Shown here one piece after another: positions 7,146-14,357 of a DNA stretch of 27,200 bases. The notes under the pieces are model-generated. The model was not told the DNA's origin, ran no database searches, and saw nothing but the letters and a program-made list of their open reading frames with translations. The DNA is from DASZTU01 sp035493835 (GTDB lineage: Bacteria; Pseudomonadota; Alphaproteobacteria; Rhizobiales; Devosiaceae): positions 1 to 27,200 of the forward strand of contig DATJHO010000049.1 of assembly GCA_035493835.1 (NCBI GenBank), read 5' to 3'. The number at the start of each line of letters is the position of its first letter. The first letter of the stretch is position 1. The position numbers were made by a program, and so were the translations under genes.

Positions 7146-7717
7146 AGCCGCACCTGGCGATAGGGCGCAACCATCAGGTCGAAGCCGGAGGGGATCACCG
7201 TGCCGGCCCCGGCGAGAATGACGCTGTCGCGGTTCTCGAACCAATAGGCGACCAGCGCCAGCAGCGCCTGCCGCAACGGCGCGGGCACATCGGCGGGATC
7301 GGTGCCGTAGCCGGCGAGGTAGTCGATCTCGATGCCCTGCCTGAGGCGCAGCATCGGCGTTCCGAACCCGGGCGGCAGGAAGAGCTGCGGCGGCGAGGCG
7401 TTCGCCGCAATCAGCACGTCGTTAACCGGCAGGCTCGTCGGCGTTCCGGCATCATCATAGCTGGTCATCGCCGTCAGGCTCTGGAGCGGGCCGACCGGCA
7501 GCTTTACCAGGCCATCGGCCGGCCAGCGGTCGAGCACCAGGCGCCAGCCCTGCGGCAGCAGAGCCCGCCCGGTAATGCTCTCGACATGCACCCGCGCCGC
7601 GGTGATGAGCGTCGCCACCAGCGCATCTTCGTCGGCCGCATCGAGGCGCAGGAAGACTTTTGCCTCGTCAAGCGTCACCGGCTCGGCGGCCGGGCCGCTG
7701 AGGAGATAAGAGGTCAT
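7142..7717 (-). CDS. GTA gp6-like head-tail connector (adaptor) protein
   Basis: The 191-residue protein starts at ATG 7717 with TSYLLSGPAAEPVTLDEAKVFLRLD, the typical start of the phage connector family (TIGR02215/Phage_connect_1), followed by ITAARVHVESITGRAL and a C-terminal helix QALLALVAYWFENRDSV. It binds below the portal ring. The reading frame stays open upstream into a GC-rich repeat, which is why longer starts were rejected. Its stop overlaps the gp7 GTG. Confidence 0.92.
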   Translation of the reverse strand: MTSYLLSGPAAEPVTLDEAKVFLRLDAADEDALVATLITAARVHVESITGRALLPQGWRLVLDRWPADGLVKLPVGPLQSLTAMTSYDDAGTPTSLPVNDVLIAANASPPQLFLPPGFGTPMLRLRQGIEIDYLAGYGTDPADVPAPLRQALLALVAYWFENRDSVILAGAGTVIPSGFDLMVAPYRQVRL

Positions 7718-7768
7718 GGGATTTTTCTCGGATTGTTGCATCGAGTCGAGGCAAGATCGAGCCACATC

Positions 7769-7947
7769 GCTCCCTCGCCCTGGGGAGAGGACGGGGTGGG
7801 GGGTAACCCAGCGCTCAGCCGCGCCGCAGTGTCCCCCTCCCCCTTGAGGGGAGGGACGGGGTGGGGGTTGTTGCCGCAAGCTCAGTGCCTGGGGCAACAA
7901 CCCCCACCCGGCTGCGCCACCCTCCCCTCAAGGGGGAAGGAAGCTTG
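7769..7947. repeat. GC-rich inverted repeat block between capsid and gp6
   Basis: The block contains several palindromic units (CTCCCTCGCCCTGGGGAGAG, CCCTCCCCCTTGAGGGGAGG) and a long inverted pair in which GGGGTGGGGGTTGTTGCC (from 7859) faces GGCAACAACCCCCACCC (from 7892). It occupies most of the 247-base gap downstream of the capsid gene. The long inverted pair could form a strong stem in RNA. Confidence 0.75.
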
Positions 7948-7964
7948 TCGCGCGGCCTCGGTGC

Positions 7965-9197
7965 CTACGCCGAAAACTTCAGCAGCTTGATCGCGTCAAA
8001 ATCCTGCACCCCGCCGCCGACGCGCTTGGTGGTGTAGAACAGCACGTACGGCTTGGCCGAATACGGGTCGCGCAGCACATTCACGCCCATCCGATCGACG
8101 ATCAGATAGCCGCGCCGGAAATCACCGAAGGCGATCGGGGTGGTGTCGGTGCCGATGTCGGGCATGTCTTCCGCCTCGACCAGCGGAAAGCCCATCAGCG
8201 AGGCCCGGCCATCAGGGGAAGCCGCCGGCTGCCACACATAGTTGCCGTCCCCGTCCTTGAGCTTCCGAAGCGCGGCCTGGGTGTGGCGGTTCATCACCCA
8301 GTTGGCGTTCTGGCGGTAGCCGGCCTTCAGCGTATAGACGAGGTCGATCAGGATATCGCTGGGGTTGCTGGAAGGAAACGCCCCCGCCGCGGCTGTCTTG
8401 ACGAAGCCGATATTGCCCCAGCTCCAGCTCGCCTCCGCCACCTGGGCGGCGTGAAGGAAACCGGTCGGCTTGTTGCTGCCATCGCCGGTGACGAAGGCCG
8501 CGCCCTCCTGCTCGGCGAAGGCGGCATTGACCTCGTCGGCGATCCACGCCCCGACATCCACCGCGGCATCATCGAGGAACGAGGCCGTGGCCGCCGGCAT
8601 GGCGTAAAGTTCGGCGGTCGGGAAGTTGAGCGCGTTGATGGTCTGGCTGCTGGTCTGCGCCCGCGCCCCGGTCTCTGCCACCCAGCCGACGGCGGCGCCG
8701 GCGATGGTGACGGGCTTCTTGTAAAGCGAAGAAGAAACCTGCTGCACGCCGGCGATCGAACGGATCGGGGAGATCTCGGTCATCAGGCGGGTGATGGTGG
8801 TTTCGGTCTCGCTTGGCACCAGATAGCCGCCATCCGGATTGGAGCCGATCGACAGCGCCTTTTCCTCGCCGCGCTTCACATAGGCCGAAAAGGCGTCCTT
8901 GTACTCGTCGCCGGCGGCCGGACGGTTCTCGAGGCCGTCGAGCCGCGGCCGGGCGCGCTCCAGCGTCGCGCGGTCGAGCGCCGACTTGGCGTTGTCGATC
9001 GCGGCGTTGAGGCGGGTGAGCTTGTCCTCGGTCAGGCCATCGGCAGTTCCGCGCTGTTCGATTTGCTCCAGGCGCTCGTCGTTGGTGCGCTTGAACGCCT
9101 CGAAGGCGGTCATGAACGCATCGAACCGGCCGGCAACTTCGCCGCCCTGCGCGCCGGCGGTGGCCTTGATTTCAAAATCCTCAGTCGCTTCAGTCAT
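7965..9197 (-). CDS. GTA gp5-like HK97-fold major capsid protein
   Basis: The 410-residue protein has a charged, helical N-terminal scaffold (about residues 1-120, with FDAFMTAFEAFKRTNDERLEQIE and KLTRLNAAIDNAKSALDRATLE) and an HK97-fold body starting near EYKDAFSAYVKRG and GGYLVPSETETTITRLMTEISPIRSI. The body ends PYVLFYTTKRVGGGVQDFDAIKLLKFSA, a typical Phage_capsid C-terminus. In RcGTA about the first 100 residues are removed by the gp4 protease; the same is likely here. It begins at ATG 9197, 11 bases after the protease stop. High confidence. Confidence 0.95.
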   Translation of the reverse strand: MTEATEDFEIKATAGAQGGEVAGRFDAFMTAFEAFKRTNDERLEQIEQRGTADGLTEDKLTRLNAAIDNAKSALDRATLERARPRLDGLENRPAAGDEYKDAFSAYVKRGEEKALSIGSNPDGGYLVPSETETTITRLMTEISPIRSIAGVQQVSSSLYKKPVTIAGAAVGWVAETGARAQTSSQTINALNFPTAELYAMPAATASFLDDAAVDVGAWIADEVNAAFAEQEGAAFVTGDGSNKPTGFLHAAQVAEASWSWGNIGFVKTAAAGAFPSSNPSDILIDLVYTLKAGYRQNANWVMNRHTQAALRKLKDGDGNYVWQPAASPDGRASLMGFPLVEAEDMPDIGTDTTPIAFGDFRRGYLIVDRMGVNVLRDPYSAKPYVLFYTTKRVGGGVQDFDAIKLLKFSA

Positions 9198-9208
9198 GAA
9201 TTTCCTCG

Positions 9209-9712
9209 CTATGGGGTTCTGAGTGCGGTGATGGCCGCATCGAGCGACCGGATCAGGCGGCTATCGGCCGCCGGAGAGTTGGGGCCAGGCGCAATGCGCG
9301 CGCCGTCCATCATCGGAAAGGTGACGATCGAGATTTCCCAGAGGTCGATCTGCCAGAGCCGTCGATACCCGGTTGCCGCCTCACGGGTGGCGCGGACGGT
9401 GCGAAACCCGATCGAAAGCCCGTCGATGGCCCGTGTTTCGATCAGCCGGCGCAGCGCATCGGCGCGGGGCACGCCGCCGATCAGCCGGCCCTCGACCCAA
9501 AGGCCAAAACCGTCCTCGGCGACGCGCTCCCAGACGCCGACCGGCTCCTTGGGATCATGCTGGAACAGCAGCCGGATCGCATCGCGCCCGCGCTGCCGGA
9601 GGCTTTTGGTGAAGGCGCCGGGCATGACGATGTCACCGCCGTCATCCACCGCCTCGAAAACGCTCGCATAGCCAGAAAAGCGCCCGCCCTCATCGATGGG
9701 AATGGCGGCCAT
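9209..9712 (-). CDS. GTA gp4-like HK97 prohead serine protease
   Basis: The 167-residue protein belongs to the HK97 prohead protease family (S78/U35). It has FSGYASVFEAVDDGGDIVMPGAF, the catalytic-type His at H52 (LLFQHDP), Ser at S100 (IDGLSIGF) and acidic E126 in LWEISIVTFP. It processes the capsid scaffold during head assembly. The ATG at 9712 shares its A with the stop of the small upstream ORF (TGATG), which indicates translational coupling. Confidence 0.94.
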   Translation of the reverse strand: MAAIPIDEGGRFSGYASVFEAVDDGGDIVMPGAFTKSLRQRGRDAIRLLFQHDPKEPVGVWERVAEDGFGLWVEGRLIGGVPRADALRRLIETRAIDGLSIGFRTVRATREAATGYRRLWQIDLWEISIVTFPMMDGARIAPGPNSPAADSRLIRSLDAAITALRTP

Positions 9713-9870
9713 CAGCGTTTTCCGGCCCTTTGCGGCCGCGGCTTGCTAGTTGTATCGGCATCGGATTTGCCCGCCCGGGAAGAAGCCAGGGAACCAGCCA
9801 GGTGCCAGGCGAACTGGCGAAAAACCTCGCCCGGCTCGTCGCTGCTTTTCGAATTGCTCTTTGCGTTCAC
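9712..9870 (-). CDS. Small hypothetical protein (52 aa) coupled to the prohead protease
   Basis: The ORF starts with GTG at 9870, preceded at 8 bases by AGGA, and ends in a TGA that overlaps the protease ATG by one base. It begins only 4 bases after the upstream small membrane gene ends. The product is hydrophilic and Ser/Lys/Arg-rich with one helical stretch (EVFRQFAWHLAGSLASSR) and a basic tail. I recognise no family. The Shine-Dalgarno spacing and coupling on both sides argue that it is translated; a role in GTA head assembly is only suggested by position. Confidence 0.65.
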   Translation of the reverse strand: MNAKSNSKSSDEPGEVFRQFAWHLAGSLASSRAGKSDADTTSKPRPQRAGKR

Positions 9871-9874
9871 GGGG

Positions 9875-10063
9875 CTAGTCCTTTCGCCTGAACAGTTGAT
9901 TCAACGTGGCAATTTCGCGGACAAAGTCGTTGAAGCGCCGGTTGGCCGCCGCCAGTTCGCGCAGCGCCCAGAGGGCCAGGCCGCTCGCGCTCGTCGCCCA
10001 CAAAAACAGCGCCAGATGCGCCAGGTCGCCGCGCTCGGCGATGGTGCGGGTCAGTTCATCCAT
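9875..10063 (-). CDS. GTA gp3.5-position small membrane protein
   Basis: The 62-residue protein (DELTRTIAERGDLAHLALFLWATSAS...) has one hydrophobic segment at about residues 14-33 followed by an amphipathic basic helix (ELAAANRRFNDFVREIATLNQLF). The ATG at 10063 has a strong ribosome binding site, AGGAGA, about 6 bases upstream. Small single-span proteins occur at this place, between portal and protease, in other alphaproteobacterial GTA clusters; their role is not established to my knowledge. Confidence 0.82.
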   Translation of the reverse strand: MDELTRTIAERGDLAHLALFLWATSASGLALWALRELAAANRRFNDFVREIATLNQLFRRKD

Positions 10064-10109
10064 GATCGGGGTCTCCTTGCCTGTCCCTGGAGCGCGGCCG
10101 CGCCGCATC

Positions 10110-10297
10110 GTCCCCCTCCCCCTTGTCGGGAGGGTGGCCCCGCAGGGGTCGGGGGGGGGCAACAAACGCTTGCGTCTGCGGCCCCCATCCTGGCGCTGCC
10201 GCGCTCACCCTCCCCACAGGGGGGAGGGAGCGATGAGCCACGGTTGGTGCAACATCGTCCCCTCGCCCCTCTGGGGAGAGGGTCAGGATGAGGGGTG
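10110..10297. repeat. GC-rich repeat block between portal and gp3.5
   Basis: Multiple palindromic units are present: CCCCTCCCCCTTGTCGGGAGG near 10111, CACCCTCCCCACAGGGGGGAG near 10206 and CCCTCTGGGGAGAGGGTCAG near 10266. It fills most of the 243-base gap and is the same sequence class as 7769-7947 and 23337-23446. Confidence 0.7.
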
Positions 10298-10306
10298 GCC
10301 GCGAAC

Positions 10307-11470
10307 TCAGTCGCCCACCCCCAGCATTCGCCGCTTTTCCTCATCGGTGAGAAAGCTCGCGCCGCCGATCCGGGCCCAGAGCGCGGCCCGGTCTTCGGCC
10401 AGCGCCTCGATGTGGTCGAGATCGGGCAAGAGCTCAAAACCGCCACCGAAGGCCGGCCCGAGCCAGTGGCCGAGCGCGGCGGCGACGTGGCGGACCAGGG
10501 GAATCACCGTCTGCCGCCACAGCGTCTTGTTGGCCTCGGCAAAGTTGGCATAGGTGTTGTCGCCGGGAATGCCGAGCAGCATCGGCGGCACGCCGAAGGC
10601 GAGCGCGATGTCGCGGGCGGCGGCATTGCGGGCCTCGATGAAATCCATGTCTTTCGGGCTCATGGCGATGGTTTTCCAGTCGAGCCCGCCCTCGAGCACC
10701 ATCGGCCTGCCGGCATTTGCGGCCCCCTGAAAACCCGCCTCCAGCTCCTCTTTCAGCCGCTCGAATTGCTGGGCGCTCAGCGCACCGGCAGCGCTCGAAT
10801 AGACCAGCGCGCCCGAAGGCCGGGCCGCATTGTCGAGCAGCGACTTGTTCCAGCGCGCCGAGGCGTTGTGGATATCGAGGCTCTGCTGCGCCGCCTCCAG
10901 CGGGGCGAGGCCGTAGTGATCGTCGAGCGGGTGGAACAGGGTCAGGTGCAGCACCTGGGGGATCGGGCTTGCCGCCTGGCTCAGCCGGGTGACCCGGCCG
11001 CCCGAGGTATAGTCATAGGCGACCGGGTAGCCGTCCCGGCCCGGCACCGCCTGCATGCGGTCGGGCCGGAGGTCGAACAGGCCCTTGACCTCCCCATCAG
11101 CGATCGCCGCCTGGAGGTAGGCGTTTCCGGCCGTCTGCAGATAGGCATAGAGATGTTCGAGCAGTTCGGGCCCGGCCTGGTGCGGATTGGGCCGGGCGAG
11201 CAGCGCCAGCGCCGGATGATCGCTCAACCGCTTGCCACCCTCGTTGACCACCAGTGGCACGCGGTTCGCGGCTTCCGCGATCATCCGGACGCAGCGATAG
11301 ACCACCGGGTTCTTCGCAAACCCCTCGTTGGCCAGGCTGGCAAAGCCGCGGCGGCTCCAGCTCGCATCACCAAAGGCGGTGAGCGCGACCAGCGTCTGCG
11401 GGCCGCCCGATTTCTGCTCGGCAGGCAAGGCCTTGCTCCCGCCGGTCAGGCGGTTCAGCCAGTTCGGCAT
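10307..11470 (-). CDS. GTA gp3-like HK97-family portal protein
   Basis: The 387-residue protein is an HK97-type portal: NPVVYRCVRMIAEAANRVPLVV near residue 54, PNPHQAGPELLEHLYAYLQTAGNAYLQ near 95, and DFIEARNAAARDIALAFGVPPMLLGIPGDNTYANFAEANKTLWRQTVIPL, the conserved helix-loop region, near residue 290. It forms the dodecameric DNA channel of the head. It starts at ATG 11470 with GGGG/AAAAGAG upstream. The gap to the large terminase is occupied by a palindromic repeat. Confidence 0.95.
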   Translation of the reverse strand: MPNWLNRLTGGSKALPAEQKSGGPQTLVALTAFGDASWSRRGFASLANEGFAKNPVVYRCVRMIAEAANRVPLVVNEGGKRLSDHPALALLARPNPHQAGPELLEHLYAYLQTAGNAYLQAAIADGEVKGLFDLRPDRMQAVPGRDGYPVAYDYTSGGRVTRLSQAASPIPQVLHLTLFHPLDDHYGLAPLEAAQQSLDIHNASARWNKSLLDNAARPSGALVYSSAAGALSAQQFERLKEELEAGFQGAANAGRPMVLEGGLDWKTIAMSPKDMDFIEARNAAARDIALAFGVPPMLLGIPGDNTYANFAEANKTLWRQTVIPLVRHVAAALGHWLGPAFGGGFELLPDLDHIEALAEDRAALWARIGGASFLTDEEKRRMLGVGD

Positions 11471-11484
11471 CTCTTTTCCCCGAT

Positions 11485-11556
11485 GTTTTAGGTCTTTGTC
11501 GTGTCGCGTTTCCGAACCGGAAACGTGGTGGCCACTTTTCCTGAAAACGCTCTAAA
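11485..11556 (-). repeat. Rhizobial-type palindromic repeat overlapping the terL stop
   Basis: Read on the minus strand, the unit begins TTTAGAGCGTTTTC, contains AAAAGTGG, CCGGTT and GGAAACGCG, and ends ACAAAGACCTAAAAC. This layout matches a palindromic repeat I know from many Hyphomicrobiales genomes (GAGCGTTTTC...AAAGTGG...CCGGTTC...AAACGCGAC). Its first bases contribute the TAG stop of the large terminase. The family match is from memory. Confidence 0.7.
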
Positions 11557-12808
11557 GCGCCCGAATGCGCGGCTCGGCCTGCTGCGGAAAAAGCTCGGTC
11601 AACGCCCAGACCAGCGCGTCGACCCGATCAGGCGAGTGCCCGTCCGACCGGCCATCGGCGCCAAAAGCGCACATTTCGTCCTCGAGGTGCGCCAGCCCCG
11701 GACAATGCGCCACGAGGCCCCGGGCATAGAGCGCCGCGATCGGCTCGGCCCGCAGCCATTTTCCACGGGTGGCGCGGACTTCCCGCACCGGCACGCCCGG
11801 ATCCTCCTGCGAAATGATCGCCCGGACCAAATCGCCGCCCTGGTTGACCTCGGCGACGATGGCATCTGCCTCGTGCTCGTGAAACGCCCGCACGGCGCGG
11901 CTCGCCCAGGCGGCGGGCGCGGCCGGCTGCAGCGTGCGGTCGGCAAGTACCACCGCGCCCTCCCCGGTTCGCGCCGCAACGATGATGCCGCAGGCATCGG
12001 AACTGGCATTGCCCGTGACCGGCGGATCGACCGCCACCACCGTGCGGAGCCGTTCAAACTCCGCTGGCGCGCGGCGAAACATTTCCCGCTGCCAGAGCGC
12101 ATCCGGCCGATCCTCGATCAGTTCGCCATCGAGTTCTTGCCGCCCGAGGACGCTGCCGCGATAACGGCCCACCACGGCATCCAGAAAACTTGGCGCCAGA
12201 TGTTTTCGATTGTCGGCGGTCTTCATGCGCGAAACCGCCGTCAGCGGGTCCCCCAGCAGCCGCCGCAGCAGCTTTATCGGCCGCGGCGTGGTGGTTGCCA
12301 CCTGTCGGGGCTTTTCGCCCAGCCGCAGAGCGAATTGCAGCATGTCCCAGGCGGCCTCCGCATCCGGCCATTTGGCCACCTCGTCGCACCAGGCGGCGGC
12401 GAATTGCGGCCCGCGAAACCGGTCGGGATCGGAGGCAGAAAGCACCATCGCCTCGGCGCCGTTGGGCCAATGGAGCATGTTGCCCCTGAGCCGCGGCCTC
12501 TCCCTTTGCGGGTGGATCGACATCAGCCCGCTCTCCCCTTCCACCATTACGGCGATGGCCTCGGTCATCGTCTCCCCGACCAGCGCGATCGGGGAAACCG
12601 GCTTGATGCCGGTCGCCTGCGCCCTGACCCATTCGGCCCCGGCCCGGGTCTTGCCCGAGCCGCGGCCACCAAGGATCAGCCAGGTGACCCAATCGCCCGG
12701 CGGCGGCAGTTGCTCAGCCCTCGCCCAGCTGGGCCAGTCGAACAACAGGTCGGCCGCCGCTTCTTCGTCGAGGCGCTGGACCCGCGACTCCGGCTGGTGC
12801 TCAAGCAC
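11552..12808 (-). CDS. terL: GTA gp2-like large terminase (packaging ATPase/nuclease)
   Basis: The 418-residue protein has an N-terminal ATPase with Walker A GGRGSGKT (47-54), Walker B with D142 and E143 in AAAWCDEVAKW, and a coupling motif TTTPRP (172-177). The C-terminal RNase H-like nuclease has acidic residues D261 (VVAVDPP), E320 (IVAEVNQGGD) and D397 (PDRVDALVWAL). It drives headful packaging of host DNA in GTAs. The start is GTG at 12808, inside the 3' end of the small terminase gene (8-base overlap). The C-terminus ends IRAL at a stop donated by a repeat element, so a few original terminal residues may be lost; the catalytic domains are complete. Confidence 0.95.
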   Translation of the reverse strand: MLEHQPESRVQRLDEEAAADLLFDWPSWARAEQLPPPGDWVTWLILGGRGSGKTRAGAEWVRAQATGIKPVSPIALVGETMTEAIAVMVEGESGLMSIHPQRERPRLRGNMLHWPNGAEAMVLSASDPDRFRGPQFAAAWCDEVAKWPDAEAAWDMLQFALRLGEKPRQVATTTPRPIKLLRRLLGDPLTAVSRMKTADNRKHLAPSFLDAVVGRYRGSVLGRQELDGELIEDRPDALWQREMFRRAPAEFERLRTVVAVDPPVTGNASSDACGIIVAARTGEGAVVLADRTLQPAAPAAWASRAVRAFHEHEADAIVAEVNQGGDLVRAIISQEDPGVPVREVRATRGKWLRAEPIAALYARGLVAHCPGLAHLEDEMCAFGADGRSDGHSPDRVDALVWALTELFPQQAEPRIRAL

Positions 12809-13214
12809 GCTTGAGCTGCTCGATTCGCTGCGCCAGCTTGTTGCGCAGATCGTGGATCTCCTTGCTTCGTGTGGGCTTCGGCTTTTCGGCCGCGGCGTTG
12901 TCGATCTCGATCAGCTTTTCGAGCGTGCTGGCCAGTTTGCCGAGCACCGCCACTTCCTTATCGCCGGTTTGCGTCATGTCTTTTTCCAGTTGGATGAGCT
13001 GCATTTCGAGCAGGCGGAACATGCGTTTGATGATCTGCGGCCGGTCGACATTGCCGGTGCGGTTGCGCTGCGACCACAGGTGGTGTTTGGCCCGCCAGCT
13101 CAGGGCGCTGCGGCTGATCCCGTGCCGCGCGCAGATGGCATCGAGCGTGCCGCCCTCGCCTTCATAGTCGGCGCGGACGGCTTCCCAATCGGGTTTCGGT
13201 TTGTCCTCGGCCAA
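12801..13214 (-). CDS. terS: GTA gp1-like small terminase subunit
   Basis: The product is about 137 residues. It has an N-terminal helix-turn-helix (DWEAVRADYEGEGGTLDAICARHGISRSALSWRAKHHLW) and a long helical, charged C-terminal half ending in NKLAQRIEQLK, typical of GTA TerS proteins. No ATG fits: TTG at 13214 has GAGG close upstream and yields a natural N-terminus AEDKPKPDWEAV; TTG at 13226 is an alternative. It is the first gene of the cluster and is divergent from a KTSC gene 55 bases away. No convincing sigma-70 promoter was seen. Confidence 0.85.
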   Translation of the reverse strand: MAEDKPKPDWEAVRADYEGEGGTLDAICARHGISRSALSWRAKHHLWSQRNRTGNVDRPQIIKRMFRLLEMQLIQLEKDMTQTGDKEVAVLGKLASTLEKLIEIDNAAAEKPKPTRSKEIHDLRNKLAQRIEQLKRA

Positions 13215-13269
13215 GTTCCCTCGCAACCAAAATCGCGGCCGACTGTTCGAGAGGGCACGGAAGCTGCCG

Positions 13270-13503
13270 ATGCCCTCAACCGCGATACTTCGAATCCGCT
13301 ACGATGCCGAAAGCCGCACCCTGTCGGTGTGGTTCGTGCCGTCCGGCTGCGGCTACGGTTATCTAGATGTGCCGCCGGAGATCGTCGCGGCCTTCAAGGC
13401 CCCCGGCTCCAAGGGGCGCTTCTTCAACGCCCGCATCCGCGACCGTTTCCCCTGCCGCCCAGTGGCGGAGGCGGGGTCCCAGGACCCATTTCTGCGACCA
13501 TAG
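13270..13503 (+). CDS. KTSC-domain small protein
   Basis: The 77-residue protein begins at ATG 13270 (PSTAILRIRYDAESRTLSVWFV), then GYGYLDVPPEIVAAFKAPGSKGRFFNARIRDRF. The central YxY (YGY) and the SKGRFFN motif match the KTSC domain, found as a stand-alone bacterial protein and at the C-terminus of some lysyl-tRNA synthetases, and suspected to bind nucleic acid. GGAAG lies about 8 bases upstream. It faces away from the GTA cluster, sharing a 55-base divergent region with terS; a functional link is not shown. About 285 bases follow without a gene, containing the 101-bp repeat element at 13646-13746. Confidence 0.85.
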   Translation: MPSTAILRIRYDAESRTLSVWFVPSGCGYGYLDVPPEIVAAFKAPGSKGRFFNARIRDRFPCRPVAEAGSQDPFLRP

Positions 13504-13645
13504 CCAAACTATAGCCCCCCACCGTCACGCGGGGATAAGTTGTTTCGGAAACCCGAAAATCGCCCTGTGTCCGGCGAGTGTGGGGGTTCATGTTGCGGGC
13601 TCAGTCTCGCCCCTGGACAGGCATCACCGGACTCCCGCCTCCATC

Positions 13646-13746
13646 GTCATGGCCGGGCTTGACCCGGCCACCCATGATGCCGGGGCCCGTTCCGCGGAGG
13701 TACGTCGAGAGGACGCACGGGTCCCCGGGTCAAGCCCGGGGATGAC
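13646..13746. repeat. 101-bp MITE-like inverted-repeat element, copy 2 (inverse orientation)
   Basis: Arms at 13646-13676 and 13716-13746, centre of 39 bases. Its reverse complement aligns with 1847-1947: identical left and right arm sequences except one base near the inner end of one arm (ACCCGTG versus ACCCATG), and a centre sharing short blocks such as GTAC and CTCTC. This second copy lies beyond the promoter-proximal end of the GTA cluster. Confidence 0.8.
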
Positions 13747-13790
13747 GATGGGGGCAACGCCCTGCCCTTATCCCACCGTCCCCAAACCGC

Positions 13791-14246
13791 CTAAATCTCC
13801 TCCGGCGGCTCCCACTCCGGCCAGTCGACGGCATGCTCCTCCCACTCGTCGGGCTTCACGTCGTCCTCATTAAAGGTCCGGCCGCGCACTGAGACGCCGG
13901 CGGCCGCGACCGTGTCCGGATCGCCCGATATCAGCGGGTGCCACCAGGCGAGGCCCCTGCCCTCGGCGAGCCGCCGATAGGCGCAGGTGGTCGGAATCCA
14001 GCTGGTGGTCGCAACGTTTTCGGGGGTGAGCTTGATGCAGTCGGGAACCTTCTTCTGCCGATTCGGGTAATCAGTGCACCTGCAGGTATCGCCGTCGAGC
14101 AGCCTGCAGCGAACGTCGGAGGTAATGATGACGCCCAGATCCTCGTCCTCGAGTTTTATGAGGCAACAGCGACCGCAGCCGTCGCAGAGGGCTTCCCATT
14201 CCTCCGGGTTCATCTCCGCCAACGGCTTGTCTTCCCAGAACGGCAT
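13791..14246 (-). CDS. YcgN/UPF0260 family cysteine-cluster protein
   Basis: The 151-residue protein belongs to the CxxCxxCC (YkgJ-like) superfamily. It has WEALCDGCGRCCLIKLEDED (residues 17-36), then DVRCRLLDGDTCRCTDYPNRQKKVPDCIKL, WIPTTCAYRRLAEGRGLAWWHPLISGD, and a C-terminus WEEHAVDWPEWEP typical of UPF0260. The conserved cysteines are presumed to bind a metal, but the function is unknown. The ATG at 14246 is supported by GGAG 9 bases upstream; the frame extends to a TTG at 14261, which would remove that site. It is divergent from the penicillin-binding protein gene. Confidence 0.93.
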   Translation of the reverse strand: MPFWEDKPLAEMNPEEWEALCDGCGRCCLIKLEDEDLGVIITSDVRCRLLDGDTCRCTDYPNRQKKVPDCIKLTPENVATTSWIPTTCAYRRLAEGRGLAWWHPLISGDPDTVAAAGVSVRGRTFNEDDVKPDEWEEHAVDWPEWEPPEEI

Positions 14247-14357
14247 TACGGCTAACTCCAACTTGCCAAGCGCGCGGCAATTTTACCGGGCGGGGCGCAT
14301 CTCTTCACGAATTTCAGCTATGGTGGCGCCGCAAAGTAGCAAGGGTCGAGCTTAGCG

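Noticed and set aside
7769..7947. CRISPR array from the dense GC-rich repeats
   Set aside because: Units are palindromic, irregular in spacing and length, and have no spacer-repeat periodicity or cas genes nearby.
8283..11491. Long plus-strand ORFs opposite capsid, protease and portal
   Set aside because: Shadows of strongly supported GTA genes, with biased Arg/Gly composition.
1..13226. Interpretation as an ordinary prophage
   Set aside because: No integrase, repressor, replication, lysis or attachment sites are visible, and the gene order is that of the RcGTA family. The left end is outside the window, so this is not absolute.
13215..13300. CtrA box or sigma-70 promoter upstream of the small terminase
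   Set aside because: No TTAA-N7-TTAA-like pair or convincing -35/-10 pair was found, so no promoter was annotated for the cluster.
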